Source of the DNA: Chamaea fasciata
Taxonomy: Eukaryota > Chordata > Aves > Passeriformes > Sylviidae
DNA length: 64,000 nt
Direction: 5' to 3'
Assembly: GCA_029207755.1 (NCBI GenBank)
Contig: JARCOQ010000005.1
Coordinates: forward strand, 62,693,414 to 62,757,413
Made by a program: the position numbers and the translations under genes
Notes under the pieces: generated by a model
What the model was told of the DNA's origin: nothing
Database searches by the model: none
Seen by the model: only the letters and a program-made list of their open reading frames with translations
Part shown: positions 49,168-62,023 of the stretch, piece after piece
Numbering within the stretch: position 1 is the stretch's first letter
How the letters are laid out: every line of letters starts with the position of its first letter

Positions 49168-49214
49168 TATGCCATTATTTTTTACTTTACTGTAAAATAA
49201 AAAATAATAGCATA
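49168..49214. repeat. 47-bp AT-rich near-perfect palindrome
   Basis: Arms of 23 bases are separated by one base (T at 49191), with 21 of 23 positions complementary. The mismatches are at 49185/49197 and 49173/49209. The arms are TATGC at the outside and an AT-rich interior. Such palindromes can extrude as cruciforms and are hard to replicate or sequence. Confidence 0.88.
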
Positions 49215-52200
49215 AAACATTGTCTTAATAAAATGCAACCAGGCAATTGACAGTAAGCTAGTCAGAAAGATATAAAGTCTCTGTCATTGCAGTACAAATG
49301 CCAGTTGGTATCTCAAATCTGGTGGCTCCAGAACTGTATCAGCAACACCAGTGCTAAAGAGACCTTCCAGGGAGCTAATAAACAGACAGCATGATAAGAT
49401 ATCTTCCCTTCTTTTTACTGTTATTATGAGAGAACAGTGAATAAAAATTTCAGCTGGTGTGTATAATAGAGGAACCTGAGTGCCACTACTGAAAAACACC
49501 AAAGAAAGAGAACAGCCAATAATAAATAACAGTAAAGATAAAACTAACCAGAAGGCAAATAGACATCAGACTTAAAGACTAGAGTTCACAATGCTTTGTC
49601 TAAGTCTTCTTATACCCGGAAAAACCAAGTTACGTACCAAAGAAGGGGAGCGGAAAATAAAAAAACAATGTAAAAATATATTATCTGATTCTGCGATAGT
49701 TAGAAGCAAGGTGAGACTATTGGCAACGGGATCTTTGAGAAAAGGCAAAAGGAAAGTGTTCAAAAGGAAAGAAGGAAAAAAGCATAATGAATCCTGGAAA
49801 GCAATATTTCGGAAGAAAAGCAGCAGCTCTAGGGATTGTTAGCAATGAGTTATCATAATGTTTCTTGCAGACTCAGCCTTGTGTCTCTTTCTGCATCTCT
49901 GCATGTGGTCAGAGCTGGAATAGCAAATAATTCTTGTCTTTTCACCAATTTAGAGATCATAAAATTACACTTATGACTAAATAATAAACTGTGCTTCCTT
50001 TCTTTATACCTAAGGCATATCCTGAATGTGGTAAACTGCTGACAACACAGGAGTAGATGACTTAAGAGGCAAGCATCCAGAACACAAACAACTCATCTTC
50101 TTGCTTCCTGTGAAGAAAGGATGTTGTTCAATACCTTACAGAGGGTCTCTCCTCTGGACAACAGCAACCTTGAGAAACCCTTCCTCCTAGTCACATGCTG
50201 CTTGCCATGTTTTCTGGAAGTTGCACTTTTTGCTGCTGTTTCCTCATTTTAGGATAACTTTTCCTCCTGCAGGTGGGCAAACTAATGGTCCAGAGCTGGA
50301 CCTCCTTTTTAAACCTTGCAAGAGCACGTTATCTACCTGCCCCTGCCCCTCTACATACTAGTCCAATAGCCTTGAAATTCAACACTGGCCAACATACTGG
50401 AAGAATATCCTTAACACAGACAGTGGAGAATGCCAGCAGTTTGTTTATATCATGAAGCATGTTCCTTCTTAAACAAGTGGAATTTACTAAAAAAGCACCA
50501 CAACAGGCAAAAATACAGAAAGGTTTCTGCAGAGCATGAGCTCCAGCTTTTTTTTTTTTTTTTCCTGTTTGAACGTTTTTTTACCTAGGGACTGTGTCCT
50601 ATCTGGAGCTTTGCAAGGTACATCTAATAGTTTATTCATACATTTCAAGCAAACCCAGTGCTAGAATGGGTGTCATGTGATGAATTTTTCCAGGCTTCTC
50701 CCTTGCCAGGTACTTATGTCTTTTCCATAGGGTTTTCAGTCTATCAGCTCATTTCTTTTGGCTTCCCATTCTGGAGAAAAAAAAAGAAATTTGTATCTTA
50801 CAGTTTTAGGTATCTAGCCCTTTCTCAAAATAGGGTTATAAAGTGAGAGACACTGAAATTTGGTGCTTCTGTGATAGAGACAAACCAACTAGAACTTCAT
50901 TCCTCAGCCCAGAAGTATTACACCATTCCACCCTCAAGCCCTAAGCTCCTACTTTGATCACTAAAGATTGTGCAGTCAGTTGCACTTGTGTCTGATTTCC
51001 AATCTTCTTAGTACAAGGAATAGAAGCTGTAATTACACCTGTGCCCACCCTTGTCTCAGAACAATAATTAGTATTTTAGATTTTGTTCAAAGGTGATTAA
51101 GAGGAGTTCTGTAAGAGCAAAATATCTTTTCATTGGTACCTCTAGTAGCAGGATGAACTAATGGATGTTGTGTCACATGCAGTTATTGCACCCTGAACAG
51201 TTGTGGATAGTTACAGCACACACCTGATCATGAGATCAATCAATTCATGGTAGAGCTGTCCTACATGCAAAGGATCTATGGGCATTTCAGCTCTGCTGGA
51301 GAAATGAATGGTTGTGAGTGCTCAGCACCATTCCACATATGGTCTTTGCTCCCAATTCAAACACAGCTTTCATAAAGGCCCTTCTAAGATTCATTATTCT
51401 TTATATCTATCCTACTCCTGTGATGTGTGATCAGCTGCTAGAGAACATGAGCTTTATAGGGCATCCAGAGTGAGTTTGCACCTCCTGGGAACAGGTGTTG
51501 GCTGAAAGCACTGGATAATGTGTGTTTGATTTGTCCTTTGTCAAGGTCACCCCTGGCTAACTGCCTCAGAAAGAATCCTGGTATCAGTAATTTACAACGT
51601 CCTCCTCTTCTCTGCAGATGAGTTTTTGTTCTTCCTTTGAAAGTTCTCTTGTCTGCTACAAGCTATATGGAGAGAAAGTGAGTGAAGGGGCCTCATTATT
51701 TTAAATGGGGCTTGACAGAACCTAACAAAGTGCATGAAACAGAGCAACTTTCACAGACAATAGCACCAAGGCACTTAAAGCAAGGCTGAGAACTCAATTA
51801 CAGCCCATTACTGTCGGAGCTGTCTCCTGCGCTCGTGCTCTTTCCCTGTCTGTTGGTTTCTGCAAGACGAACTTGCCATTGGCAAAGGTCAATCTCTTCC
51901 ACTGTAGTGTTTTGGCTAGTGATTCCTATAAGCACAGATCAGTGCTGATTCCAGTGTTCTCACAAATATCAGGAGAAAAACGACTGAAAGAAAAGGGTGT
52001 TTTCCTCTTTGATAATACTGCAAAATAGCAGAAGTCAGTCAGCTACAAGGTAAAAAGCAGTGTGTTGTTATGCAGTGTTCTTGCAAAAAGATTATGACAT
52101 GAGCCTGTAATACATCGTGAATACATGCACACATACATGTCTCCAAACAATGCATGCAAATAGCCTGGTTGTACTTTTTCCTAAACTTTTATTTACTGTT

Positions 52201-53339
52201 ATTCAGACTTTTTACCATTGATCAGACTATTTGCCATTTATCCAAGGTCTTAGATGGACAAATAGATGATTTTATAGTATTTTCTTAATTCTTCTGATGA
52301 AGAACCAGGTAGAACTAGATTCTAATCATAGCATTGGCTACAGTGGCTTAAAACCTGCTTGATTTCTGCCTGCCCATGAACAACTCCACATGGTCATCAA
52401 GACACGCTGCCATACGTGTCAGTGTAAGTGAGACACTGGGATGGCAGGGCTCCTGCAGACAGGACTGCAGTAGAATGAAAAACAGCTCCTTGGATGCAAC
52501 AGATCGGTATTGGACAGCCTGCCAACAAGCTGTGAGAAACAGACCCATTTTAAAGTATATTAAAATGCTTGTGAAAGAAACTTATTAAAAAAGGTTGAAA
52601 TGGCAATCAAGTTAAAAGATAGCATTTTCAAGGTGAGCTGCACTACATAATCAACCTTTCCTATATATATCCATTATTGCTACACTTTTGTCCATCATCC
52701 TGTACAAAGGTGGCAGCTGAATTTGGAATAAAGCTCAGGCATCCAGCTTTTGAAGCAGAGAACATCCCTTCCGTTCTTGCCAGCTCCTCTCTCATCCATT
52801 ACCCACTCTGTGAACAAGAATCCTGGAGTTGAGAGGAATGTATGCTTGTTGAGTGCAATTCTGGCATCTCCTCAGCTTCACAATTTGTCTCTTCAGACTT
52901 CTAATATTGGCATATCAGCTTATTTTTCCACTGGACTTGCACCCTGGCTTTTCCACCAAAACTGTCTCAAGTAGAACTCCCTTTCCTTCCCTGGCAGGCT
53001 GGGTGCCAACATGAAACCCTGTTTTTTCAGCTAACCGAGTAACTGATATCGTCAGTAGACCTTTGTTGTCTATGTAACCTAAGTACAGGAGTGGAAGCTA
53101 ACACACATTTCACAGCTGTGGCCTAAAACTGTATGTTGGAAGGGCCAGGTCTCTGCAGTGGGGGATTCCAGACATCTGGATGCTGCTTCATATTCCTGTC
53201 GGGGGAAAGGTTTAGTGTTCGGAGAGTCAAAAAACACAGATGAGATGGTTTAGGAGAGTTTAGAAACATGCACAATACACAGGGAAAATGTAAAGTGAGT
53301 CTGGTAGCTATGGAGATTTTTTAATGAGTGTAAAAATTC
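49215..53339. other. Non-coding stretch, no gene seen
   Basis: A Lys/Arg-rich frame of 83 codons lies at 49591-49842, but purine-rich composition explains it. There is a T16 run at 50548-50563. Near 51865-51890 the word TTGCCATTGGCAA, close to an NF1-type site, is followed by AAGGTCAA. No transposon was recognised. Confidence 0.55.
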
Positions 53340-53372
53340 TGACTGACAAAATGTACTAAATTTTGTCAGTCA
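53340..53372. repeat. Perfect inverted repeat, 13-bp stem with 7-nt loop
   Basis: TGACTGACAAAAT (53340-53352) is the exact reverse complement of 53360-53372, around the loop GTACTAA. It would form a small stable hairpin. It is too short for a microRNA precursor on its own. Confidence 0.85.
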
Positions 53373-56300
53373 TAACGAAGAGCTTTTCTTTATTTCCCAG
53401 TTCCCCTAGCAAGCAAATGTCATGTCTGTGTTTGGCATCAGAAAATTTGTTTTTAAAAAAATTAAAATGGAACTATTTCATTAATGAAAAACAAAGGAAT
53501 AGAGTATTTTCTCTTATCACCTTTCTAAAAAGAGGTGAAACAACTTTTACTGCAATTAGAGAAAATATGCAATTGTCTTTGAGCATATTACTTTACTTGG
53601 ATAAATTCCTAAGCAGAAAAGGCATATTTAGCGTAGTAACTGGTACTCAGTGCATTGCAATGAGCATACTGCTCTCTCTGGCTGTTATATAATGATATTA
53701 TTGTTACTCCAAGGGCATTAGTACATGCTTTGTATACCAGTTTCCTTGTTACCAGTAAAACCTTAGAATCAGCTGTTATTTGCTTTTTCACTTTTCTCCT
53801 CATTGGCTTTCTTAGAGATTCTAACAAATACATTAAAAAAGCTTGCCAGAGTTTTCTGAGCAAATAAGAATTTTCCTGCAGTTTTTCAGACAAATGTGTT
53901 TGCATATGAGGGGTAAATGTTCCTGGAAAAAATGCTTTAAAATTTCAGTGAGTAAGCATAATGGTTATTTTTCAAGAAGTCAACAGAGTGGAGCTGAACT
54001 CTGACCAGCTGCCTGGAAAGACCAACGTATTACATAAGATGTGATCCTTGCATGGAGGCTGGCTGCTTGGCCCTTCCTCCTGCCTTTACCCAAAGCTAGA
54101 CTCCAGTTGCACAGAGCCTCTCCTCCAGCAGCTGCACACATATTCCCAGGGAAGGGTATGCCAGGATCCAAGATCCGAAGGAGCTGAGGGACAAAAAGCT
54201 CAAGGAATTTGTTTCAGAATATCTTTTATTCTGCTTCTTCAAAGGAGGCTTGATTTTGACTTTGTCATGCTGGCATATCCCACAATGGTAAAATACATCC
54301 CCTGGACTAGCTTGATTTCACCTCTCTTAGATAGTTGCTGATGCCTGAAAATATTTTACAGTTCTACAGTTTTGCTATGCTGGGACCCAGCAACCGGAAG
54401 ATTTTTTAGAGCCATTGAGCATGTTGAAAGTTATTTTCAGTAAGGACAACTTTCTTGTTGTTTGATACTGTTGAAAGATATCTTGCGTGTTGTTGGCTGT
54501 TGTTGAAATCTACGTGGGTTTGACTAAGAAGCTGTACAGTTCTCTTTTATGGTATCCATTCCCTATAACATGTTTTGTTGCTACCGGCATTTTCAGACCT
54601 CTGACAGTAAATCTGGTTCCCCTGTTTCTTGCAGGATTTGCTTATTTTTACACTCCCAGGGTAACGGCTATATTTTTGTGATGTTTGAAAAAAAGGTGTG
54701 CAGAAGGATACACAAACAAAATGGGACCTTCAGGCCATGCCACAGTGTAACAAATGTCAGGATTTTTCTTGCTGCTTTTTTCTCCTTCCCTCCATTTTTT
54801 TCCCTCTGCATGACCTCTCTCTTTTCTCTATTTACTCTTGAAAAATGTTCTATTTCTGTTTCCTATAGTTCTATTCCTACTATGAGAATAGTGGACTGAG
54901 GGGACTGGATGACGAACTGTCCAGTACACCTCTGTTCTTTCTGTTCTTGTCTTTCCAACACAACTTCTGTTGTTCACACAGACTGAGTAAATGGAGAGTT
55001 TACACCAAATCTCTGGCCCTTGTCTCATCTTAGATGTTCCCTGCTCTGCAGGTAGCTAGTGGTAGGAAGAGAGCTAATGAGGACGGATGACCTGATATCC
55101 TTCATGGTGTGTGACGGCCAGCCCAACCGGTGGGACTTTAATGGTAAAACAGATTTTAGTCTTCTGTCCCATACCTACATGTCAATAACTTCTCCTGGAA
55201 TAATATTTTCTGCTTGTGGGCACTCTTCCTCTTGTCAAACTCTAAATTAGATTGCTTGGGAATCACGCATCTGAAAGCCCAAAATTTGACCTTATGTTCA
55301 TGTAGATGGATGAGAGTAACCAATAATCTCCCCTCAAGCTGTTTTTTACCTCTCACTGAAAACACTGAGGATCTTTAAGTTCTGTAAGAGCTACAGAAAA
55401 GACGCATCATGCAAGACTGCGTCAGCAAGACAGCCAAGTGATTTTCTGGTAATCAGAACAAAAAGGAACTCAAGGCAAAAAGACATATGCTTCTGTGTCT
55501 TTAAACTAAAAGACACTATTAATGACTTCTCAGAGAGTTCCAACAAAAAGCTGCACTACCAGCTCTCGTTTTCTACCCCTGTTCCCTGGAGCTTTTTATA
55601 CATTTCTCAGTTATGATGAATACAGGAACTCAGGTAGCCGTATCAGACACAAGCACAGTTGTAATAAAAGTAGGATACATAGAATGTCTGTGTCAGTTTT
55701 TTTCACTCAGACAGCATTTTTTTTTTCTCTCAGACAAACTATACCTCAAAGATTTCTCAGCATAAAACCTCTCTGATCATTCAGAGAATATCCATGCATT
55801 TTTCCAGGATCCTCTACCATCACAGTCTCACCTTGAAGTACATAGCAGCATGCAGATTTTTAAGCAAGGCACAATGCAAAATAGTTCATTTATTTCTCAG
55901 TCACTTTAGTTTCACCAATTCCCATGGAAAGATATAAGCAGTTATTCTTGAAGGAATAATAATCAGAGAAAAATCTTGGTTTAAGAGGTTTGTGGGGAGC
56001 TGTATATAGCAGGACATCTATGTTGTATGAGGATGATTTCTTCATCTGATCTAAACCTAAGAATCTTATAGCAATTTTCTTCAACAATTTATTAACAACC
56101 ACCAGGCTATTAGAGTGTCCATGGATTTCACCAACCTCAACTTTCTAATTATCATGGTTACATTACAAAATGAATGCATTTTGCAACAGTCATGTTCAAA
56201 ACCCCCAGCACAGGCACATACTCCTCCACAAACCAATCACCCATAAAGAGCACTAAGTGAGTGTGGCAAATAGTTTTAAATAGTGCTAAAGAAACAACCA

Positions 56301-58610
56301 CATTGTGCTAGAGAAACAAATGTAAAAATAACCAGTTTCTTAGATTTGTAAGATTTTCAGAGGTCCTACAGTAGAAATACTGAAATACATGAATCCCTGC
56401 TTTTTTCAGTCTGAAATTAAAACCATTGCAGTGGACTTTAGCAAGCACTTCACAGCACAACAAATTCCTAGAGCAGACTAGGACCCAGTTATGAGTGTAA
56501 GGACCTTCCTAACAAAGCAGTGATTCCAACTCTCATCACCCAAAACTCTTTGTGTGCTAATGCTCAGAACTCATGGACTCACCAGATGTACATCAGCAGC
56601 CATCCTTTCATTTTACATTTTACTGAACTATTTCAAGATGCAAACTATCTCCTTCCTTTCTTCTCTCTCTCTCTCTCTCTCTCTTTCCCTCCTTCCAGAC
56701 TCACAGCTCTCCCTTTTCCACATGTTTTCTGAATTTTTTTGAGAGAGCAACATAACTATATCAAATGAAAACAATTGTTTCTAGTCTGTACTTCAGCTTG
56801 GGCTTCAGTGCTCGTCTTGTCTGACAAAAAGACTGTGACAAAATTTTCTGTGCTTTCCAGCTCTGTACAAAGTGGCAGTGTTCTTTATTAGACAAGCTGA
56901 CAAGCTTCATTAAACTTTCCATTGAATTTTAGCTGGACATGTATTAAGACAGCACATTTACAGTCACACAGATTTTGTGCTGTAATTCAGTGAGCGTTTT
57001 GTACCATCCAGCTGCATTTAATGGAGTCTCGTGGGTGTGAACAGGTCCATAACCTCTTAATTAAAAATGGTGTAGCACAAACAGACCCAAAAGACTGCAA
57101 TAGTACCTGATAGACAATTAAAACAAAGCTCTAACAGCTTTGTTGCTTGCCTCTAGTGATGAAATAGAACAATCAGAAAGCTCAATAAAAATCTATCAGT
57201 CTGTGTGGAGAAACATGTTCTGTGGTAAGAATGGAAAATGCTGCTCTACTTGTGACCAGTGTTACAAATATCTTTTTTTCATGTTATGAGCCTTTCTGTG
57301 GCAGAGCTGCTTTAAGTGAACTACATCCTGACAAAAGTTATTCCTTCACCTCCATCCTACTGCTTGTGAGGGACTGGTTTAAAGATGTGGAAAATCTGTT
57401 TAACACACATGCACACAAAAACCTCTGTGTTTTTAACCCAAAAACTCTCCGAAAGAGATTCCTTTCTGTTAAAGACCACTATACCCATAGATGCAAAATT
57501 GAGCAGAGCACAGATAAGGCACTAGTAAACACCACGGAGTGCTGCAGATGAGGGAAGAAGGAAAGCAGGCAATGGGCAGAAAGACCTTAAGCTATCGTTT
57601 GTGCTGAAGGCTGCCACATGAAGTATTTGCTCTTGGTATTTCCAGAACATTTTCCTTTACTAAGTCACCCAAAGTATCTGTTGAAAACACCTAGAAAAAA
57701 AAATGTACCTCTCTAGAAAAAAAAAATTACTTAAAAAGTGTGTGTTCTGCATTCTTTTTTCCTCTGTTTTGTGATCAAAAGTGCATCACCATTTGAAGAG
57801 AAAGTTAAGGATTACTGTTCTGACTTTCACTAAAACTAGAAGTGACTAGATGTCATTATAGACCCTGTTTTCATTCCAAGATATGTAGATCCCATTGCTG
57901 TAGATAACCATTGTAACTTTTAACTGCACAGTCTTCAAATCTTTTAAATATGAGGCTGTCAGGTCTCATCCTACAATCAGACCCTGGCTTTGATCAAGGC
58001 AGACTTGAGCCATTGTGATTGCTACCCAGAAGACATACTTAGTTTGCATGAAGCATTATTCTTATAGAATCCGTGTCAGATATCATGTCTATGTTTCCAT
58101 CAACTTTGGGGACATTTTGGACAAATTGTTTAATGTTTCTGAGACTTTACCTCTGGAAGAATTTTTAATGTGAAAAAAAAAGAGGCAATTAAGTCCACTT
58201 TGTCTTTGCATGTTTTGTCATAGAGCTGTTGAGCTTGGGATACATTTCTAAATGTCTGCCTAGGCCATTCACCTAAATTATGTAAGAGCTGATTTAATTA
58301 TCCCTAAAAGCTTCCCTCAAAATGAAATTCCATCTTATCCTTATATGTCTCTCAGTATAAAGCATGCCTAGAATTTTTACTGTCCTTAAAATGGCAAAAC
58401 CATGTTATGGGAATGAGTTACGCTACAGAGAGGCTCCTCACTCTTTTTTCACATCAGGAAGTCAACAAGTACCACAGTCCTGTGAAGTTTTGTACCTGCT
58501 ACCCATTCCCCTTAAGGGTGCAGAGTAACCCCCAGACCAGCTTTTGTATTAAGCCTCCTCATTGCTGAAAATCCCTGTGTACTAGCCTGCATTTACTAGA
58601 CACCTGATTG
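53373..58610. other. Non-coding stretch, no gene seen
   Basis: Reading frames up to 116 codons lack recognisable features. The interval 56890-57080 has few repeats and many TAAT-type words and might be conserved non-coding DNA. A microsatellite is listed separately. Confidence 0.55.
56663..56684. repeat. (CT)n microsatellite
   Basis: About eleven CT units lie in a longer pyrimidine-rich stretch. Ser/Leu-rich frames across it are artefacts. Confidence 0.92.
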
Positions 58611-58670
58611 TTTTCTAAAGTAAGCTGAAAATTATTTTTGTTTTCTGAAGTAAGTTGTAAAGTATTTGTG
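58611..58670. repeat. Tandem 30-bp duplication, diverged
   Basis: TTTTCTAAAGTAAGCTG (unit 58611-58640) is followed directly by TTTTCTGAAGTAAGTTG (unit 58641-58670), with about six differences over 30 bases. It is a local duplication of moderate age. Confidence 0.8.
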
Positions 58671-61600
58671 AAAAATTAAGCCCCATGTATTTTGGTGCAG
58701 AAATTGTTTGTCTCAGGGATGCATTAAACAGAGCCATACCACAGTATTATAGAGCTATTTGCCTGTGGAATGCTTCATAGTCTCTTATAACACTTAAAAT
58801 GATACATTTTCTCCAGGGAACTTCAAACTAATACAGACATTTTGAACTTCAAGAAACCAGACTCTCTGTCCCACAATGCATCTTTATGGTTATTGATGTA
58901 TGGCAGAACCAAAATTTGTTTCAGTGTAGATGGAGATGTAGATAGAGATTTATACATGTGTTCTGCTTTAAGGAGCTTTGTTTTTCTACAGAATCATCGT
59001 TTTCCAGATCAAAATACTTATGTGCACACATTTGCTGAAGATATTTGTCTTTGAAAAACAATTCCAATGGAATTTTTTTGAATAGTAGGATTTTGAATCT
59101 ATACAGCCAAATACCTGCCTTTCACCTGCCTTTCACCTTTCTACCTTCACACTGTACCAAAAGTTCGCTTGTGGGCTCTGTGACACTCATTTCATGAGGC
59201 ATCCTTAGGATTAAGTGAAGTTTCTTGTATTTGGTGCAAGATGTCCCTAAAACTAACATACACATCCAAGAGGAAGGAAAGAATGGATCAAAACCCTCTC
59301 TTATCAGCATTATTATCTTTATTCTTAATATGCCTGCTATACAGTCTTTTATTACCTGCTCAGAATTTACTAAAACAAAGGTGAAGTTTGATATAATTTA
59401 TACCTTTTAAGATATGTAATATATAGAATATTGCAAAAAGTGCTAAGAATGTTGCACCAAGGTTCTTTGAATAGCAGAGTACAATGCCTCTCTCTTGTCT
59501 CCCAGAGAAGCTATCAACTTGACATTTGTTTCTAAATGTCAGCAAGACCAGAACGGGTGAAATGAGTCACTGAACTTTTGTTGCTCTTAGCTAGGGAGCA
59601 AGGATGGCTAGTTTAAAATAAGAGTATGGAAAGGAGAGAGAATATCTGTTATCAGAGGAGAGGGGAGGTTAATTTTTCCTGTTGTTGTTTGTCTATATCA
59701 GGTTCTGGTCATGAAGCAGTGAACAGTTCACTCTTAACCAGACAAATTGAATAGGTGTTTGTAATGTGACAAATGTGGTTTATCCAGGAAAAACTAGGAA
59801 TGATGCTCAACCCCTGAGGGTGGTTTGGAAGAAGATAAGAGCAGGACCTGTGGCTCAAACTCATGGAGGAGTCCTTCATTGAACACTACCTGGTGAAAGT
59901 AGAAAATGCAGAATACAGGGCACATGTTTTGCATCTGAGAAGAGTGAAAATGATATCAGCAGAAAACTAATAAGGCTTCAGATCTATGCAGTTAGACCAA
60001 GTGGTAGGAAGAAAAAACATGATTTGGCAGCAATTGGACAATTCCAGGCTGTCTCTTTCTCCACCCAGGCTCCACACAGCCCACTTCTCTCTTTGCCCTG
60101 CTTTTACAGATTTCTAGAAATGGTTTTAAGTGGAGTTCTCACTGAATTCTAGCTGAGAGAATCATTCCAGGACTCTTCTAGGAATTCTGGCAATACCTCC
60201 AAAATTACTTTCCTTGATCATTTCTATTTAAGCTCCCTATTTTATCCACTGCTTCTACCTTGCCTCCAATTTTCATCTTCTTTATGGCTTATTCTTTACC
60301 ATCTCTATGTCTTGTGTTTTTCAGCACTGTGTGATGAAAAATGAACATTAACCAAAGAACTCTTGTCCTCCCCTGGGGAAATGGAGGAATTGAAGATAAA
60401 TTGTTCTGCTCCATCTTTATTTTATTTCTGTTTTGTTTTTCTTTCCCCCAATTATCATTCATTCTTATTCCTTTTCTCCTTCTCTTCTCTAGTTCTATTC
60501 ACCCTCTTTCTTACTGTCTGTTTTCTGTTTTTGTGACAGATTTCTGACAGAGTAACTTGCTGCAGGTCAGTGGAAATTAGGAGAATTTGTTTTTCTGTTA
60601 CTTCTACAGCTTTGCACAACGTAAGTTAATGTAGCATTGCAGTTGTGATGATCTTGACAAGCTTGGAAACGACATTTCAATTATAAATCACAGCCATTTA
60701 TAACTTTCTTAGAAAAATATTACCTTTGGGGCTCAAGTTTTTCATGCTCAGTTCAAGACTCAATTGGTTTTAGAAACTTTCATAAACATCAATCCAGCTG
60801 TTTATATATTCTTTTCAAAGTCATCCAATCAAGAGGAGGGGAGAAATGATTTTCACCACTTAAGGTATTTTTCATATGCTTTTCAGCTCCAGCGACTCAA
60901 AACAACTTTGTTTTGAAACTTCACCCTTGAAAATGAATGTACTTCTGAATGATGCACTGCTGTGTTTGAAGAAATTTGGTTTGGAAATTACATACTTTTA
61001 AACATTAGAACATTGTGTGCTGAGCATGTGCAAAACATTATTTCTCTTCTTTGATTTAGGCCTCCATCCAACAGTGATTAATGTTCCCAGGCATGAATAT
61101 TTGTTTGGGCACTCATGAAAAATAGAGATGGAAAAGTTCTATTGCATCATCTAGTTCATCTTACCTCCAAAGGTTAAGGCTGCACTCTATTTGTACTAGT
61201 GACAGAAGCTGGGAGTTGCAGAAAGGTCCTTTCTTGAATGTTTTCTGCAGAGCTTTAGGGGAACAGGGTGAGCAATCAGCCCAAAGAACATTTCTTTCTT
61301 TGTACCTTGGCTTTGCCATCTAAAACATTTTCTCAAATTTCCTAGAATTCTGATATGAAATTGAAGAAACAGTAAAATGTACTCAACAGGATCACCCAGT
61401 AACGCCTGAGGCACTCAGCTTCCTTGACCTGCTTCATAATTTTGAACAACCTCAAGATCTTGTCAGGAAGTTTCCCTTGCTATGACTTGCATTGTCAAGA
61501 TCTTCAGGTTATGGCAATAGTCAAGTCATGACCAGTTATGTCCCCCTAAATAGTACTATTCTCTCTTTATTATTTGTTATTTACTATGAATATATATAGC

Positions 61601-61814
61601 GTATTATGTTAATGACCATTCATTTTTTTTAGACAACCTAGTTGTGCCAAACTTTCTTTATCTTTGTCTGTAAGCCAGTTCATGGGGTCATTCAGTTATC
61701 CAACAGACCCTTGGCTCTCATTGCACTCATTGCATTCATCCCCAGCTCTCCTATTATCCCAGCATATCTGCTTTCTTCTGCACTTATTTGCACGTCTTCA
61801 TAGTTTTCAATATT
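58671..61814. other. Non-coding stretch, no gene seen
   Basis: Only chance frames are visible. CCTGCCTTTCA is repeated in tandem at 59113-59134. A pyrimidine-rich stretch lies at 60400-60500. No transposon was recognised. Confidence 0.55.
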
Positions 61815-61848
61815 TGCTATTAAAGTCAAGTTTTTGATTTTAATAGCA
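61815..61848. repeat. Inverted repeat, 15-bp stem with 4-nt loop
   Basis: GCTATTAAAGTCAA (61816-61829) faces TTGATTTTAATAGC (61834-61847) across GTTT, with one extra outer T-A pair. The single DNA mismatch is a G-U wobble in plus-strand RNA, so an RNA stem would be fully paired. Confidence 0.82.
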
Positions 61849-61964
61849 GTGCCTGGAATGGAAAACAGTTCTCAGTTTTGGCTGGCTAGGAAATAGTAAA
61901 TATTTATCCTGAGAGAAAAAACTATCTTAGCTCTTAACTAAACATGTGAGATAGTTCTGTAACA

Positions 61965-61966
<2 letters not shown>

Positions 61967-62022
<56 letters not shown>

Positions 62023-62023
62023 A
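61967..62023. repeat. Poly-A followed by (GA)n
   Basis: A run of about 26 A passes directly into roughly thirty bases of GA repeat. This resembles a microsatellite grown from a poly-A tail, but no retroposed body was recognised to the left. Confidence 0.93.

Noticed and set aside
49591..49842. Lys/Arg-rich frame resembling a nuclear or ribosomal protein fragment
   Set aside because: The basic residues follow from purine-rich A/G composition. I could match no family and saw no poly-A tail or duplication marking a processed pseudogene.
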